NCBI RefSeq assembly: GCF_001625195.1
Contig: NC_054390.1
Location: 496,001 to 560,000, forward strand
Direction: 5' to 3'
DNA from: Drechmeria coniospora
Taxonomy: Eukaryota; Ascomycota; Sordariomycetes; Hypocreales; Ophiocordycipitaceae
Length of the DNA stretch: 64,000 nt
Positions 42,800 to 54,592 of this stretch are shown piece by piece. The notes beneath the pieces are model-generated. The model was not told the origin of the DNA. It did no database searches and saw only the letters and a list, made by a program, of their open reading frames with translations. Made by a program: the position numbers and the translations under genes. Position 1 is the stretch's first letter, and each line of letters begins with the position of its first letter.

Positions 42800-44629
42800 T
42801 CACGCCTGCGCGGAGCCGGGTCGAGGCTCGAAGAGGGCAATGGGCACGCCGTGGCCCGGCCGTCCGACGATCTCGGCCTTGTGAAACTGCGCCGACCAGT
42901 CGCCGCGATACTCGACGCGGTCGTACTTTTGCGCCAGCCGCACCACTGGGTTCCGTCCGTCAGCCGCTTCTCGTCTTCCCCGGCGCCGCCAGGCTGCCGC
43001 GTCGTGGGTGAGGGGCAACAAACTCATAAAGGCCATCTCCGTCATGGCAAAGTTCTGGCCGATGCAGATGCGCGGCCCGCCGTTGAAAGGCACGTACTGC
43101 CACGGCCTCGGCGTCCACCTCTCCCACCGCTCGGGGCTGAAGACGGCCGGGTCGGCAAAGTGCTCGCCCACGGCCGGGTAGAGGTCCCCGCGACGCTGCA
43201 TGGCGAGGGTGCTGTAGATGACAATGTCCCCCCGGAGGACCGCGACGTCGGCCTCCCCCGGCCGGCCCGGCAGCGTCGAGTCCTCGAGGCACTCGCGCAG
43301 GTTGTAGGGCACGGCGGGATAGAGGCGCAGCGTCTCGTTGAGGACGTGGGTCAGGTAGGTCAGCCCCTTGAGGTCCTCGTACGAGGGCGCGCGCTCGCCG
43401 CCGACGCGCTCGAGCACCTGGGCCCGCAGCTTGGCCCAGACGGCCGGGTAGCGGGCCAGCTCGTACATGGCCCACGAGAGCGTCGAGGCGGTGGTGTCGC
43501 GGCCGGCGAGGAGCACGGCCATGATCTGGTCGCGGATCACCTTGCGGTCGCGGCTGAAGAGGGCGATGTTGTGCAGGAAGGTGAACTCCTTGTCCGACCT
43601 CGACAGCTTCTCGAGCTCGTCGGCCGTCAGCCGCAGCGTCGACTCGATGTAGGGGTCCATGAAGCGCTCGATGAGCCGGATGCCCTGCCTATACTTGCGC
43701 CGGGGGACGAAGCGTCGGACGGGGCTGGCGGCCGTCAGCATCGGGGTCGGGCGGGAAGGGGGATGGGGCGGATGGATGGGCGCGTGGAGGGAGAAAAGGT
43801 CTCACTAGAGAATCGTCAGGATCATCTGCTGGCGTTGGACCTCGGTAAAGGCCCTGCTAAAGTCGCCGCGCGGGTTGTCGAGGGCGCCGACGTGCTGGCC
43901 GAGGAGGAAGTCGGTGGTGACGTCGAGCGTCATGCGGTAGAAGAGGTCGCAGATGTCGACCGTCTCGCCGGCCGGCGGCAGCTTGCTCATGAGGCCGACG
44001 GCCCAGCGGTGGAAGATGTCGAGGTCGCGGACGCGGTCCTTGGTGAACATGGGCCGGATGAGCTGCCGGCTCTTGTGCCACAGCGGACCGTCGGTGGTGA
44101 AGATGGAGTCGCCGAGAAAGGGGCTCCACGAGTCGTGGAACTCGGGGCCCTTGCCGAAGTGGCTGAACTTGGACGTCAGCACCGTCTTGATGTGCTCGGG
44201 CTCCCGCGTGAGGAGAATGCGCCGGCTGTCGACGCTCAACTCGACGAGGTTCGGGCAGCCGGGCGTGGCATGGCGATAGATGCCGTTGAAGTACTCGAGC
44301 AGCCGGTTGTTGGCCTGCATGTACGCCGCCTCGACGAACCAGCACAACGCTGCGACGACGCCGTCAGCGCTCGACCGAGGGAGGACGAGAGAGGAGAGGA
44401 GAGGAGAGGAGAGCGAGGCAGGGAGCTGACCGGAGATTGGATTCCTCGCCAGCCTCGGAGCCCTGACGGCCGAGCACTTGCTCAGACGGTACTCGACATG
44501 CAGGAACTGGAAGAGCCACAGGAGGACGACGGCGACCGGCACGGCCAGCGCCAAGGCGTAGGCGTTGATGGCGACCCCGAGCATGGTGTGTTTAAACGTT
44601 GACGTGGCCGATGACGCTGCGCTCTCCAC
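42800..44629 (-). CDS. Cytochrome P450, CYP52-like
   Basis: Minus strand; exons 44629..44431, 44349..43806, 43724..43024 and 42945..42800, in phase, 529 aa. An N-terminal anchor (ALALAVPVAVVLLWLFQFL) places it on the ER. The oxygen-binding I-helix AGRDTT is at residues 321-326, the ExxR as ETLR at 378-381, and the heme loop FNGGPRICIG at 461-470 with Cys 468. Motifs such as HSWSPF-type DSWSPFLGDSIFTTDG and RLYPAVPYNLREC are typical of the CYP52/CYP539 clan of n-alkane and fatty-acid omega-hydroxylases, so long-chain hydroxylation is likely, with substrate unproven. The three introns are 81, 81 and 78 nt; two are open in frame, which makes the unspliced frames look deceptively long. A 47-bp tandem repeat lies in the promoter. 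Confidence 0.88.
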
Positions 44630-44640
44630 GAGACGGGGGG

Positions 44641-44925
44641 ACGAGAGCTCGACGAGGCGAGCGCCTTTAGCTTTATGCCAGAGCAGGACGAGAGCTCGAC
44701 GAGGCGAGCGCCTTTAGCTTTATGCCAGAGCAGGACGAGAGCTTGGCGAGGCGAGCGCCTTCAGCTTTATGCCAGAGCAGCACGAGACGGCGCCCGAAAG
44801 GTGTCAGTGCGGAGTGAAGCAAAGCTTGACGAGAGCTCGACGAGGCGAGCGCCTTCAGCTTTATGCCAGAGCAGCACGAGACGGCGCCCGAAGGGTGTCA
44901 GTGCGGAGTGAAGCAAAGCTTGACG
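44641..44925. repeat. 47-bp tandem repeats in the P450 promoter
   Basis: Units GACGAGAGCTCGACGAGGCG...TTATGCCAGAGCAG at 44641, 44688, 44735 and 44829. The last two alternate with a second 47-bp unit (CACGAGACGGCGCCCGAAAG onwards). All are within 300 bp upstream of the P450 ATG, so they may carry control sites in multiple copies. Confidence 0.85.
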
Positions 44926-46264
44926 GACGCAAACTCCACGGCCCAAGCATCATGGCTGCCTTTGCGGGATGAATACGAGTCGGCCGAGTCTACGGTGGCT
45001 TCGAGACCAGGTCGGCCATGTGAATATGGACACTCGTAAGCTCTTGCAAGCGCACACGTCCCTCGTCGTTTGGTCCGTGCGTGCAACTCGACGACAAGAC
45101 GGCGTCCCAGCACCGGCACCGACACAGTGGCTCGAAAGGCACAGGATGAAGGGAGTTGGCCGAGCAGGAACCGAGCATACGATGTTACTTGGAACGGCAA
45201 CCAAGCATTGAACGAACCGGACGAGCTGGAAAGAGACGGACGAAGGAACGCAGAGACGAACGAAGCAACGGCTTGACCGTGGGAGAAGAGGATAAAGGGG
45301 CGGATGCGGTTCCCGCTCCTCCGCTCTGAGACCGGGCCCCGACATCATGCCACTCGAGGCCGAATGATGCAAGGGTAGGACTGTTTGGGGAAACACTAGC
45401 TGACGCGCTCGGCCCTCGATCGACCGACTAGTACGGAGGGATCGGATAGTCCTGTCTCGTCTCGGCTGCTTGCGGGCTCATCGACGAGGAGCCGAGCGGC
45501 ATGCAGTTGAGCAAACGTCACACTCTTCATGCGGCTGGGTACAGTGCCGGGTCTGCATGTCGAAAAGTCCAGTGGCATCGGATGCCAGCCGACAAACGGG
45601 AGCAGCGCTCGTGGCCAGGTTCAGGCCGTGGCTGAATTCATACCCATGCCATGCCGTCTTCGCGGCACTGCCCTGAGTCATGACAGGATGCAGCCGCCGT
45701 TCACATCATCGGGGAGGGGGCTCGTGTCGGCATGCAAGCGGTTGCCCTCCAGCTCTCGTCGTCGGCCGGGATTTGCCATGATGCAACGAATGGATGAACG
45801 GTGATGACGGCCTTGGTCGGGATTCGATGCCGGTGGTTCGGCGCCGACGGACCGGCGCTTTTCGGAGCATTGCCCGATTGGGACAGCGGTTATCCGGGCA
45901 CCACGCAGTCATCCGCACGAATGCACCGCTTTCTCTCGTCGAATTTGCCATTCTCCCCTCCTGCCGAGCTTTCGGCTTCACGGTTGCATTTGCCGCGATG
46001 GCCATGCGTTTGAGGAGGCAAGGCCATCGACGGCCGCTCGGTCAAGCATAACGCACCACTCCGCGCTGGGATTCCAACGCATACATTGGTTTCGGGGCCA
46101 ACTACAGGTGCTCTCGAGGAATATCATGATGCGGCGGCTGCCAGGAGGGACGATGGATTTTGCTAATTCTTTTGCATCACCCACCCACCTTCGTCATATG
46201 CAACACGACAGCCGGGAAATGGGGGGATGGGGGGATTTGGGAACGCAAATCTCACGCAGAATGC

Positions 46265-46585
46265 ATGGCAGAATCGACGGCGCCAGTTGAGCGCGTACGC
46301 ATGCTGATGCCGAGGAGTAAAATGGGAGGATGTCTTTGTCTCGAGAGATTCAGCGGCATGGCAGAATCGACACCGTCAGGCAAGGCGCGTACACAGGTTC
46401 AAGCTGAGGAGTATAATGGGAGGATGCCTTTGTGTCGAGAGATTTGGCGGCATGGCAGAATAGACACCGTTAGTCAAGCGCGTGCAAATGTTCATGCTGA
46501 GGAATTAAATGGGAGGATGCATTTGTGTCGAGAGATTCGGCGGCATGGCAGAATCAACGCCGTGTCAGTCAGGGGCACAGGCATG
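46265..46585. repeat. 93-bp tandem repeat
   Basis: About 3.5 copies, with AATGGGAGGATG anchors 93-94 bp apart (near 46321, 46414 and 46508). Three full units allow an open plus-strand frame, but the first unit is one base longer and breaks periodic translation, so it is not a gene. Confidence 0.8.
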
Positions 46586-46650
46586 AATAGTTTCCCCTGT
46601 CGCTGGAGCAGAGGCTTATAGATATAAATTAAACCCAACTTTTCACAATT

Positions 46651-46722
46651 GGTCTAGTGGCGCAATGGCCGCGCGTTGCTTTCCGGTGGCAAAGGTTCCA
46701 GGTTCGAGTCCTGGCTAGATCG
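46651..46722 (+). tRNA. tRNA-Arg (anticodon CCG)
   Basis: 72 nt, no intron. The acceptor arm GGTCTAG pairs with CTAGATC (one G-T wobble). D stem GCGC/GCGC; anticodon stem TTGCT/GGCAA with loop TTCCGGT, anticodon CCG at 46683..46685 reading CGG; 5-nt variable loop; T arm CCAGG/CCTGG with loop TTCGAGT; discriminator G. CCA is not encoded, as usual in eukaryotes. A T-rich stretch (TCTTTCTTTTTG) right after it is a plausible RNA polymerase III terminator. Confidence 0.93.
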
Positions 46723-46726
46723 GATA

Positions 46727-46738
46727 TCTTTCTTTTTG
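46727..46738 (+). terminator. Pol III T-tract after tRNA-Arg
   Basis: Two T-runs (TTT and TTTTT) start about 5-10 nt after the tRNA 3' end, the normal position for RNA polymerase III termination. Confidence 0.55.
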
Positions 46739-46739
46739 C

Positions 46740-47750
46740 CGAATGAATATTTTGCAGTACGGAGTAGCCATGGAGAACTTGTAGCATCATGAGTGGGTCG
46801 TTGATGGAGAACGTACTTACTTATAGCTCAGTGTTATTTTTTTTTCTTCGTGTGTTATATCGGTTTTGCACAATAGGTAAGTGGGCAGCACAGTCACAGG
46901 GGTGGTGGGTATGTATGTAATAAGTATGTATGGAGTAGTAAATAATACATACTTATAGTATATCATTACAAGTCTACCTTGGTTACAGGCAAACTTGCTC
47001 CCTCCCATAGCTTCTCCTATAGTGAATAAATGCATCTTTGCTACACTGCTTTGTATAACGTCGAATATATATGTATGTGTATGTGTGTATATATATATAT
47101 ACAGTGAGTATTAAGTTATATATTATTACAAGTCCACCTTGGTTACAGGCAAACTTGCTCCCTCCCATGGCTTCTCCCTCCAGTAGGAATGATAGATGGC
47201 ATTCTTTCTTCACCATGCGCCATGCTCGGCTTGTGGCAAGCTTGTGCGTAATATTGAGAGGCGACAGGCAACAATAATGTAATCGCATCATGTGCACACA
47301 CCTACCTGTCAGTACCCCGTCCAAGCATGTGCGTCTGTGCCTGTAAGAGGACTCGTATATAGTTTTTGTTGCACAAACTGGCATAACGCTACATTGCTCT
47401 CGGTACACGGAACCGTCTCCTCGTGCCCTTTCGCAACTCCCAGGGATTGTGTTCACCTTGATCGAAGCCTGTATTAGCACAGGCGCCATGACGGCCGACA
47501 AGGTCATGCTGCCTACCATATTTCAGGAAATCGTCCCGGTATCGATGAAGCGTAGGATAAATTTTGACCTAAGATTAATCACCGTTAATCATGTTGCCGG
47601 CGACGAGTTGAATGCCAGACCTACTATTTCGTCCCAATATTGTCTCAAAGCCTTCATCTTGCGGACCCCTTTCCCCTACAGTTGCTCGTTAGGACCAGCG
47701 ACCTTCTCTTTGTCGGCAGGGACGTACTCGATGGAGATATTGGATGAGAA
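46740..47750. other. AT-rich intergenic DNA
   Basis: Contains TATATA stretches and a 54-bp direct repeat (46965..47018, 47124..47177; ATTACAAGTC...CCTTGGTTACAGGC). No supported gene. Confidence 0.55.
46965..47177. repeat. 54-bp direct repeat
   Basis: Two copies at 46965..47018 and 47124..47177 sharing GGTTACAGGCAAACTTGCTC, with two mismatches, 159 bp apart in AT-rich DNA. Confidence 0.85.
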
Positions 47751-50410
47751 TTAGATTGCCTCGGCGATATCTCTCGAATGCTTCTTTGTGTGGGACTCCT
47801 CGACGCTCATCGTACCGCCATGTTAGCATCCTATTGCCTGTCCGCTCGCCAGCGTCCCCTTGCTTACCTCCTCTCGCAGATACTCATTGTAAGCTTCTAC
47901 GCCCATGTGCTTGTCTCCATCTTGATGAAGAGCGAGATGATACAGTTGCGCCCTTGTTAGAACTTTGCCCTTGACTTTTCGTAACCGGCGATTCATTTCA
48001 TCGAGTCCGCCATGAGTGGCATTATCCGGCCGTTCGAATACTTGCCGATAGAATCCACCGACACGAATGTATCCTTCGCCATCAAAGGCACCGTATGATG
48101 CCGCCCCGGTGTCCGCCGCTCCAAAGTCGGAACTCAACTGCAAGTCATTAGAACGAAGTGATGCCGTGTCGGTTATGGCGCGCAACGTACTTTCAACTAG
48201 AGAAAGAAAATCAGCGTGCTGCTCATGCGAGACTTGCCCTTGGTCCTGGGCGACAACACACTCGGCTTATGAATGACTCTCCCAGAGCATGATACGCCTC
48301 CAATAGAGACCCGAAGCGCATGGTTGCGCTCCCCGCAATGGCACCAATTCCACGAAGAGCTTGAAGGCCAACCTTGCCGGGATTCAGCCTGCGGAGCGCG
48401 TCCAGACCAACATTGCCTGCGACGAGACCATCAAGAGCCTGAAGGCCAAGCTTGCTGGCCATGAGACCACGAAGAGCTTGAAGGCCCAAGGTAACCCTGC
48501 CGGCCTTTTGTCCCGTCTTCGGTTCGGGCTCTCTCGGGGATTCGTTGCTCGCCGCCTTCATTCCTGCCTGCTCTCCCTGAGCCTTTTGCCGCCCCGTGAC
48601 CTCGGAAAGTTTCGGAATACACGCCAGGGCGGCCCTCTTGGTGTTGGGATTCCATTCTGCGTGGACAACCTCAAACTTGCCACTCGTTCCGTGAGCCAGG
48701 ACGGCTATCGTTTGAAGGGATTCGTCGTGCGCATTATGGAGGAGAAGAACTCGGTATAGTCCCGGAGGACCACCTACATCGCGAGGATTACCGTACGGGT
48801 CAAGCAGCGGGCCGCCTAAGGACGCAGTCATGGTTAACTCGTGATGCGCGTGGCGAGCAGGCCCGGGAAGATGTACCAGGATACGGCCGACCCTTGACCA
48901 GCGGCATCAGAATTAAGGATTCTCCGAGCTTCAGGTCCTTTGTGTAATACTCTTTCTTGCGGTCGTTTAGTAAATGGGGATATTCTCCACCCGACAACTT
49001 CTCGTGCAAGTAGATGTGTTCGTGCACGTTGCTGTGCTTCGTGCACTTCCACACTTGTGCTCGCATGTCCAGTGTCTCTATGGCCATGTCTGTGGCCAAG
49101 CATGCACTCTTGACCGTAAATGATGGGTGAGCGCCGAAATGTGTGCTCTTGACCATACGAGTAACCTTCAGACGCCTGCATACGTTTGTAATATGTAGTA
49201 TGCATATTGATTCGATCCCGGCCCCTGCCATTCGCAATCGTCTCATAAAAACGAGGGTAAACGCTTTGCTTCGTGGAGCAACGGATAATCGTGACAATGA
49301 GAGCTCTCTTGTTGTCTCCACCGTGGGCCGCGAGCTTGCATATTTCTTCGATTTCGGCCCCCTGCCATTCGCAATCTTTCAGAAATGGGAGTACAACCAA
49401 GGCGGACCGGCCCGAGCACGAAGCAGCCGACGGCCTTGAGCCCTTGCACAGCAGCATCAGTCAGCTGTCACCCTTGAAAGTCGGTTCCGACCAGTCGGGA
49501 TGAGACTTGACGTATATTGACTACTTTCCCAGCACCAGTATTGTAATGAAAGTCGTCACAATGGTTGAGCTAGAATCTCCGGCGGCAGTAGCGGATTCAC
49601 AGATTTGGTCTGCAATCGTGCTTGCGGTAGTGGCCGATTTGGCAGCCGAAGTTGCAGCAGGGGCCATGGCAAGATTCACGGCAGCGGCCACGGTGAACGC
49701 CGTAATAGTGACCGCGGACCCGGCTCCCGGGTCGGGCTCGTCGAGGTGGACGGCTAGGATACGAAACCACGTTGGATGCGAAATCAGGTTGGATGATGGA
49801 TTGCGGAAAGCGACCGAGTAGATGGAAATAGTCCTTGGTGTACACTGGCTCCGGAAAGGCCGAGGTGAGATTGGTGATTCCCTGGAGGCTCAAGTTGAGC
49901 AACGAGGAGGCTAGGAGGAACATGAACGGTTCCAGCCAACAGTCGAGACACTCGCTGATGGAAATAGTCCTTGGTGTGCATCGGCTCCGGCAAGGCCGAG
50001 GTGAGATTGGTGATTCCCTGAAGGCTCCAGTGATGCTCGGATTTCAGCTGCACCAGGCTAGGAGGAACATGAACGGTTCCAACCAACAGTCGAAACACTC
50101 GCTGATGGAAATAGTCCTTGGTGTACACCGGCTCCGGAAAGACCGAGGTGAGATTGGTGATTCCCTGGAGGCTTCGGTGATGTTCGGATTTCAGCTGCAC
50201 CAGGCTAGGAGGAACATGAACGGTTCCAACCAACAGTCGAAACACTCGCTGATGGAAATAGTCCTTGGTGTACACCGGCTCAGGAAAGGCCGAGGTGAGA
50301 TTGGTGATTCCCTGGAGGCTCCAGTGAAACCAGGCTCAAGTTGAGCAACGAGAAGGCTAGGAGAAACATGAACGGTTCCAACCAACAGTCGAGACACTCG
50401 CCGATGGAAA
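47751..50410 (-). CDS. Unrecognised multi-exon gene (or relic) with duplicated repeat exons
   Basis: Minus-strand segments can be spliced in frame. (1) A 147-bp-periodic block (50403..49821) encodes GITNLTSVFPEPVYTKDYFH repeats. (2) An intron of about 49 nt (about 49809..49761, GTCGCT...CCTAG) leads to DEPDPGAGSAVTITAF and a hydrophobic Ala/Thr-rich stretch. (3) An intron of about 80 nt (about 49522..49443) leads to FLKDCEWQGAEIEEICKLAA. (4) A different frame, 49.1-48.88 kb, encodes LHEKLSGGEYPHLLNDRKKE. (5) Intron 48816..48876 gives GRPYPGGPLLDPYGNPRD, then four 13-residue repeats (LGLQALDGLVAGN type) to about 48.24 kb. (6) After an unresolved intron, QLYHLALHQDGDKHMG; intron 47796..47867 leads to a stop at 47751. 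The join from (3) to (4) is unresolved and no signal peptide or start is clear. I do not recognise the family; a 5'-truncated or decaying gene is possible. Confidence 0.45.
48346..48502 (-). repeat. 39-bp coding repeat (13-residue Leu/Gly motif)
   Basis: Four copies of a 13-residue motif (LGLQALRGLMASK, LGLQALDGLVAGN, VGLDALRRLNPGK, VGLQALRGIGAIA). DNA divergence exceeds protein-pattern divergence, suggesting constraint. The pattern would form amphipathic helices. Confidence 0.7.
49821..50410 (-). repeat. 147-bp tandem repeat, possibly duplicated exon plus intron
   Basis: GATGGAAATA anchors at 49821, 49957, 50104, 50251 and 50403, i.e. spacings of 136, 147, 147 and 152. The segment encoding GITNLTS...YTKDYFH is conserved in all copies, whereas length differences fall in the adjoining GT...AG-bounded part. 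Confidence 0.8.
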
Positions 50411-50938
50411 TTTACCCGTTGTCGCTCCAGAGGACTAGGCTCATCCCAGACGTGTTTTTCGCCGCCGCAATTGTCGCTTCAGTGGCACCCCGGACTGCTC
50501 ATGTGTTTGCAATCGATTAATTCATGCGAATCGCTTCCTTTCACATCGAACCCCCGATTCTGTACGGGGCCGAATCCAACCCAGGCTCCATTGCACAGCT
50601 AGCCATATGCAGCGTTACCGCACGCACAATCAGACGCAATAAAGGGGGCGGCTGAAACGATGAAACGTTGGACAGCCGTCCAGGGCAACGAGAACAACCG
50701 ACTTGCTTTCACGGCCGGAAACGACGAGGGCACCGCAGGCATGGAACATGCCGCAATACCTCGTCATGTTCGCAGATGGCGGGCAACCGGACAAAGACAC
50801 TAGAGATGTGTTATAGAATCGGCTAGCCTGAGGGTCTGTAGTAGAGTGATGCAATGTATGATACAATGAAGATTGTAGATATGTACCGCGAACGCTGTAT
50901 GGACAGAATTGGGCGGCAAGTACGGTGGCAAGGGGCCA
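50411..50938. other. Intergenic
   Basis: 3' flank of the GH5 gene and the upstream side of the repeat gene; nothing assignable. Confidence 0.5.
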
Positions 50939-52481
50939 TCAGCACATGAGCCAGATGGCATGAATCAGAGCGACAAGTATGGGCAAGGCCAAGGGTCCCC
51001 TCGGTGACCCGAACCGACGACTGCTGGCTGCATTGTCCGACTCGGAATCGGTTGCCGATGGCAAAGGAGAGCCGACCTCCTGGGCCGTCTCGTGGAGGAT
51101 TTGCCTCGTCGGCGTCACGAGGCTGTCCGCCGTCGGCGAAGGAATCGTCTTGGCGGGTGTGGGGCCGAAGACGTCGATGATGCACTTCTTCATCAGCTTG
51201 TTGTCCTTGTACGAGCCGTTGTTGGCGATGGGCGTCAGGGTCAACGTGTAGGTCGAGTCGAAGGAGCCGGCGGCCCAGCCGACGAAGCCGACGAAGACGT
51301 CGGTGTTGTCGGCGATGAACTGGTTCTGGGCGCAAAACTTTGTCATGCACTGCGGGAGGGGGACCGTCGTTAGACCGTTCCAAGCCAGCCCATGCTCGAC
51401 GCCGAGGGTTGGCTTCCTGACGTACCGTGGGATCCATGGACGCGCCCGTCTCGGACACGATGGCCTGCCGCTTGTTCTTCCGCAGCCAGGTGGCGACGCT
51501 CTGGAAGGCGGCGACGTTGTCGGTGGTGCACTCCCGGAACGAGCCCGAGTTGTTGATGTCGAGGTACTTGTGCAGGTCCATCAGCAGGCCGTCCGTCGAC
51601 CCGTCGGGGTTCGTGATGGCGGCGAGGCACTTGGCACTTCCGCCCGAGACAAAGGTTTCGGCGCTCGAAAAGTTGCTGCCGGGCAGGAGAATCAGGTGCT
51701 TCTCGGCGCCGGCTTCGCGGATGGCCGTGACGGCCTTTTGGCAGGTCTGGGCCCAGATCTCGATGTCGACGTCGTGCGGCTCGTTCATGAGGCCAAAGAC
51801 GACCCTCTCGTCGGCCGCATACTTGGTGGCCATCTCGGCCCAGAGGGCGGTGAAGTGATCGTCGGTGATGCCGTCGGGACCGCTCTGGCCGATGATGGCG
51901 CCGTCGTAGCGGGCAAAGTTGTGCAGGTCGATGATGCAGTAGGCGCCCGTGTCGAGGCAGGCTTGCATGAGGCGGTCGTAGACGCCAAACTGGACGGCGT
52001 CGAGCTTGCGGCCTCGCTTGCCCTTGACGGCGTACTGCCAGGTGATGGCTGCGGGCTGTCAGCATGCGAGGTGGCCAACGTCTCGGACGCGTCGAGAGCA
52101 CCATCGACGGGGCGGGGGCACATACGGAGGCGAAACATGTTGAGGCCGTCGTCCTCGACAAAGTGCTTCATCTGGCCCTCACCATCGCCGCCGCGATAGG
52201 CCTTGAGCGGCACCAGCTTGGCCTTGGATGGACAGGAGCCCTCGTCTGCGTGTCAACGGAGCAAAGGCGACGGACATGGTGGGTAGAGGCGACTTACATC
52301 GATGTCGCAGCCAAAGTCGATGCCGGGAATGGCGATGCCCTAGGATGGAGGCACCACAAGTCAGTCAACCACGGCCACCTCTCCGATTTGCAGGGTGAAT
52401 TCGACGAACAAGGTACGGTATCACAGCCCGTGACAAGGATGCGAGGCCGACGAGGGCGATGACATGTGCTCTGGCTCGCAT
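50939..52481 (-). CDS. GH5 endo-beta-1,4-glucanase with GPI-type tail
   Basis: Minus strand; exons 52481..52425, 52339..52298, 52240..52126, 52048..51426 and 51349..50939, all in phase, 415 aa. The first exon is a signal peptide (RARAHVIALVGLASLSRA). The catalytic barrel follows: GIAIPGIDFGCDID, DDGLNMFRLPITWQY, IIDLHNFARY, acid/base Glu 161 in GLMNEPHD and nucleophile Glu 271 in AIVSETGAS. It matches the GH5_5 fungal endoglucanase group (EG II/EglB type), which cleaves internal cellulose or beta-glucan bonds. There is no cellulose-binding domain or linker. The C-terminus instead has a Ser/Thr-rich stretch and a hydrophobic end (LALPILVALIHAIWL), so the enzyme may be GPI-anchored. The second exon is only 42 nt. 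Confidence 0.9.
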
Positions 52482-54592
52482 GGTGGTGCAACGGCCAACT
52501 CGACGGCTCGGAGGTTGAAGGCGAGATGCAGGCGGTTCCTACATGAAAGAGACGTCATCCAGTCGCCAATGATCTGCATGCCACGTCCTCTCCGAGCTCA
52601 TCTGGTCGCGGAGACGATGACGAGCTGAGCGGAGCAGAGCGAAACAGAGCAGAGCAGAGCAGAGCAGGGCAGTGAGCCAGCCCAACAGTCAGTCACCCGC
52701 GTCAAGTACTACTCCGGACGACGGCGAGGAAGACGAGAAACTCCAAGAGGATGGAATGAACTGGACCCTGGGGGGGGGGGGGAGTCGAGCGAGGGAAATA
52801 CGAATTCCGGACATGGCTCGTTCGCGTGGATGACGGCCAGCCGAGCTCCCGTTCGTTACGAGTGCCTGCTGATGGGGTTAGCGAGGTGGAATCACCACTT
52901 AAACAGACGGATAGGTAGGTACACGTACGCAAACAAGTAATGCATGCTATTTGACTTTGCAATACGCGTTGCAGGCCGTGTCAGCAAGAAGCATGTTTGT
53001 TTTGTCTTGGCTCTGCGGCGTGAGAAGACGGCAAAAGTGGGAGATGATGAGGGCGCGTCCGCATGCCAAAGCCGGAAAGTACGGTGGACGGGTGTTGCTA
53101 TATTTGGAGTTGCCGTTATGATGTAAAATGAAGTGCTAATTCCCCGCATTTGGGCAGGTACGGGGACGTGCGACTTGTACAGGTACAAGTTTGCACGTAC
53201 TTGCATGTACGAGTACATGGACGAACACGCAGCCGGTACGAGCGGACGATGAGATGCGGCCACGGCATGTACAGATACTTCAAAGTACAAGATAGTCGAA
53301 GAAATGATGTACTGCTCGTGGTCGTTGTTGCCTCGAAGGTTCGCGTGGCAAGCGGCTGTGGGGTCATTCTCGTATACAAGAGAGGACTTGAAGAGTACAT
53401 CATCTGTACAAGGTCGGGTGCTGCGAATACAACGTTATTGGGCGGCATGTGCTGTATCATGCTAGTACAGATCGTGTACAGTAGAGCATTCGGGCACGAC
53501 ACTAGTACTTAAGCACAACACAGTACTTACTTGTACGAGCAAGAGTACTATAAGTAGTAGCAAGTGTGCTATAAGTACTGTGAGTAGCAAAGCACTCCGT
53601 GCGGGTACGAGGAAACTCGGAGCATACAATATTATGTACTTACTTGTATGGACTCAAGTACAACTACTTGTACGAGCAAGAGTGTACAAGTAAGAGTACT
53701 ATAAGTAGTAGCAAGTGTAAGTAGCAAGAAGTAGCAAGAAGTAGCAAGAAGTAGCAAGTACTCCGTGCGGGTACGAGGAAACTCGGAGCATACTTACAAC
53801 ATCATGTACTCCTCTCGCTCGAGTACATCAAGATACCGCCCACGTCGGTACTCGGTACGAGCAGTTCGCTCTCGTGGGTGGGCACAGCCTCAATGCTTTT
53901 CGGCCAGCGCTCGCCTGCTGCGGCCCAGCTCACAGGCAATTACGAGCCTGTGCCGTGCGCTGTGATTGTCCACGATCAGCACAACAATGGCATGTCGACG
54001 TACCCGGACATGGAAAATACAAGGCATCATGACATGAATGATGACATGAATACGTGACGACAGGAACACTCTGTGCATGACGACATGAATAGGTAAAGAC
54101 ATGCATCTGCACGCACCGATACTTGCCTTGGGTGCCGCGGTTTTTGGTTGGCACCTGTAATGACAAGTACAGAGTACTTGCGCGCATGTAGAGTCCTTGT
54201 ACCCAGCGCTCGTGTGGTGCATGTCGCGGAATGCGCATCGCGTACCAGGTTTGTCCGCCTCTACGGGGATGCATGTCGTCGACTCTGCCCAGCTGTCCAA
54301 TGAGCCCTCTGCGTCGCCAGAAACGATCGGCCAGCTCGGCATCGGAACGATCTTGCAGCCGTGCAACGGCGACACGGCACCTGCATGCGCATGGGTGGCA
54401 CATGATCAGATGAACAGGCGAAGCCGAGCGTAAGAGAGTAAACAGTGGCATTTGATTCGTGGATATAATACGTACGCGTCTCGAGCATTCATCATTACCT
54501 CGCGAAAATATGCACAATATGAAGCGCACCTGTCGTGCCGCTTGCGTCGTCGTTTGGGTATTCGAAAGGATCCATCCAGCACCGCGGGAAAA
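52482..54592. other. Intergenic with microsatellite and GTAC island
   Basis: An AGAGC microsatellite at about 52620..52668, short G-runs near 52770, a GTAC island at about 53150..53870 with AGTAGCAAG repeats (53700..53760), and a duplicated CACTCCGTGCGGGTACGAGG (53594 and 53760). No gene seen. Confidence 0.55.
53150..53870. repeat. GTAC-rich island
   Basis: Many GTAC and AAGTAC words, plus tandem GTAGCAAGAA units. It contains fewer TACGGAGTA words than the other islands. Confidence 0.6.

Larger units (their letters stand above)
44630..46650. other. P450 promoter side and repeat-rich intergenic DNA
   Basis: 47-bp promoter repeats, about 1.3 kb with no recognisable feature (44.95-46.25 kb), then a 93-bp tandem repeat just before the tRNA gene. 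Confidence 0.55.

Noticed and set aside
42428..44602. Plus-strand open frame of over 700 codons
   Set aside because: It is the antisense of the P450 gene; Arg/Gly/Val-rich composition, no domain, and it reads through P450 introns.
46160..46621. Plus-strand protein of 153 residues
   Set aside because: Mostly the 93-bp tandem repeat; the first unit is out of frame with the rest.
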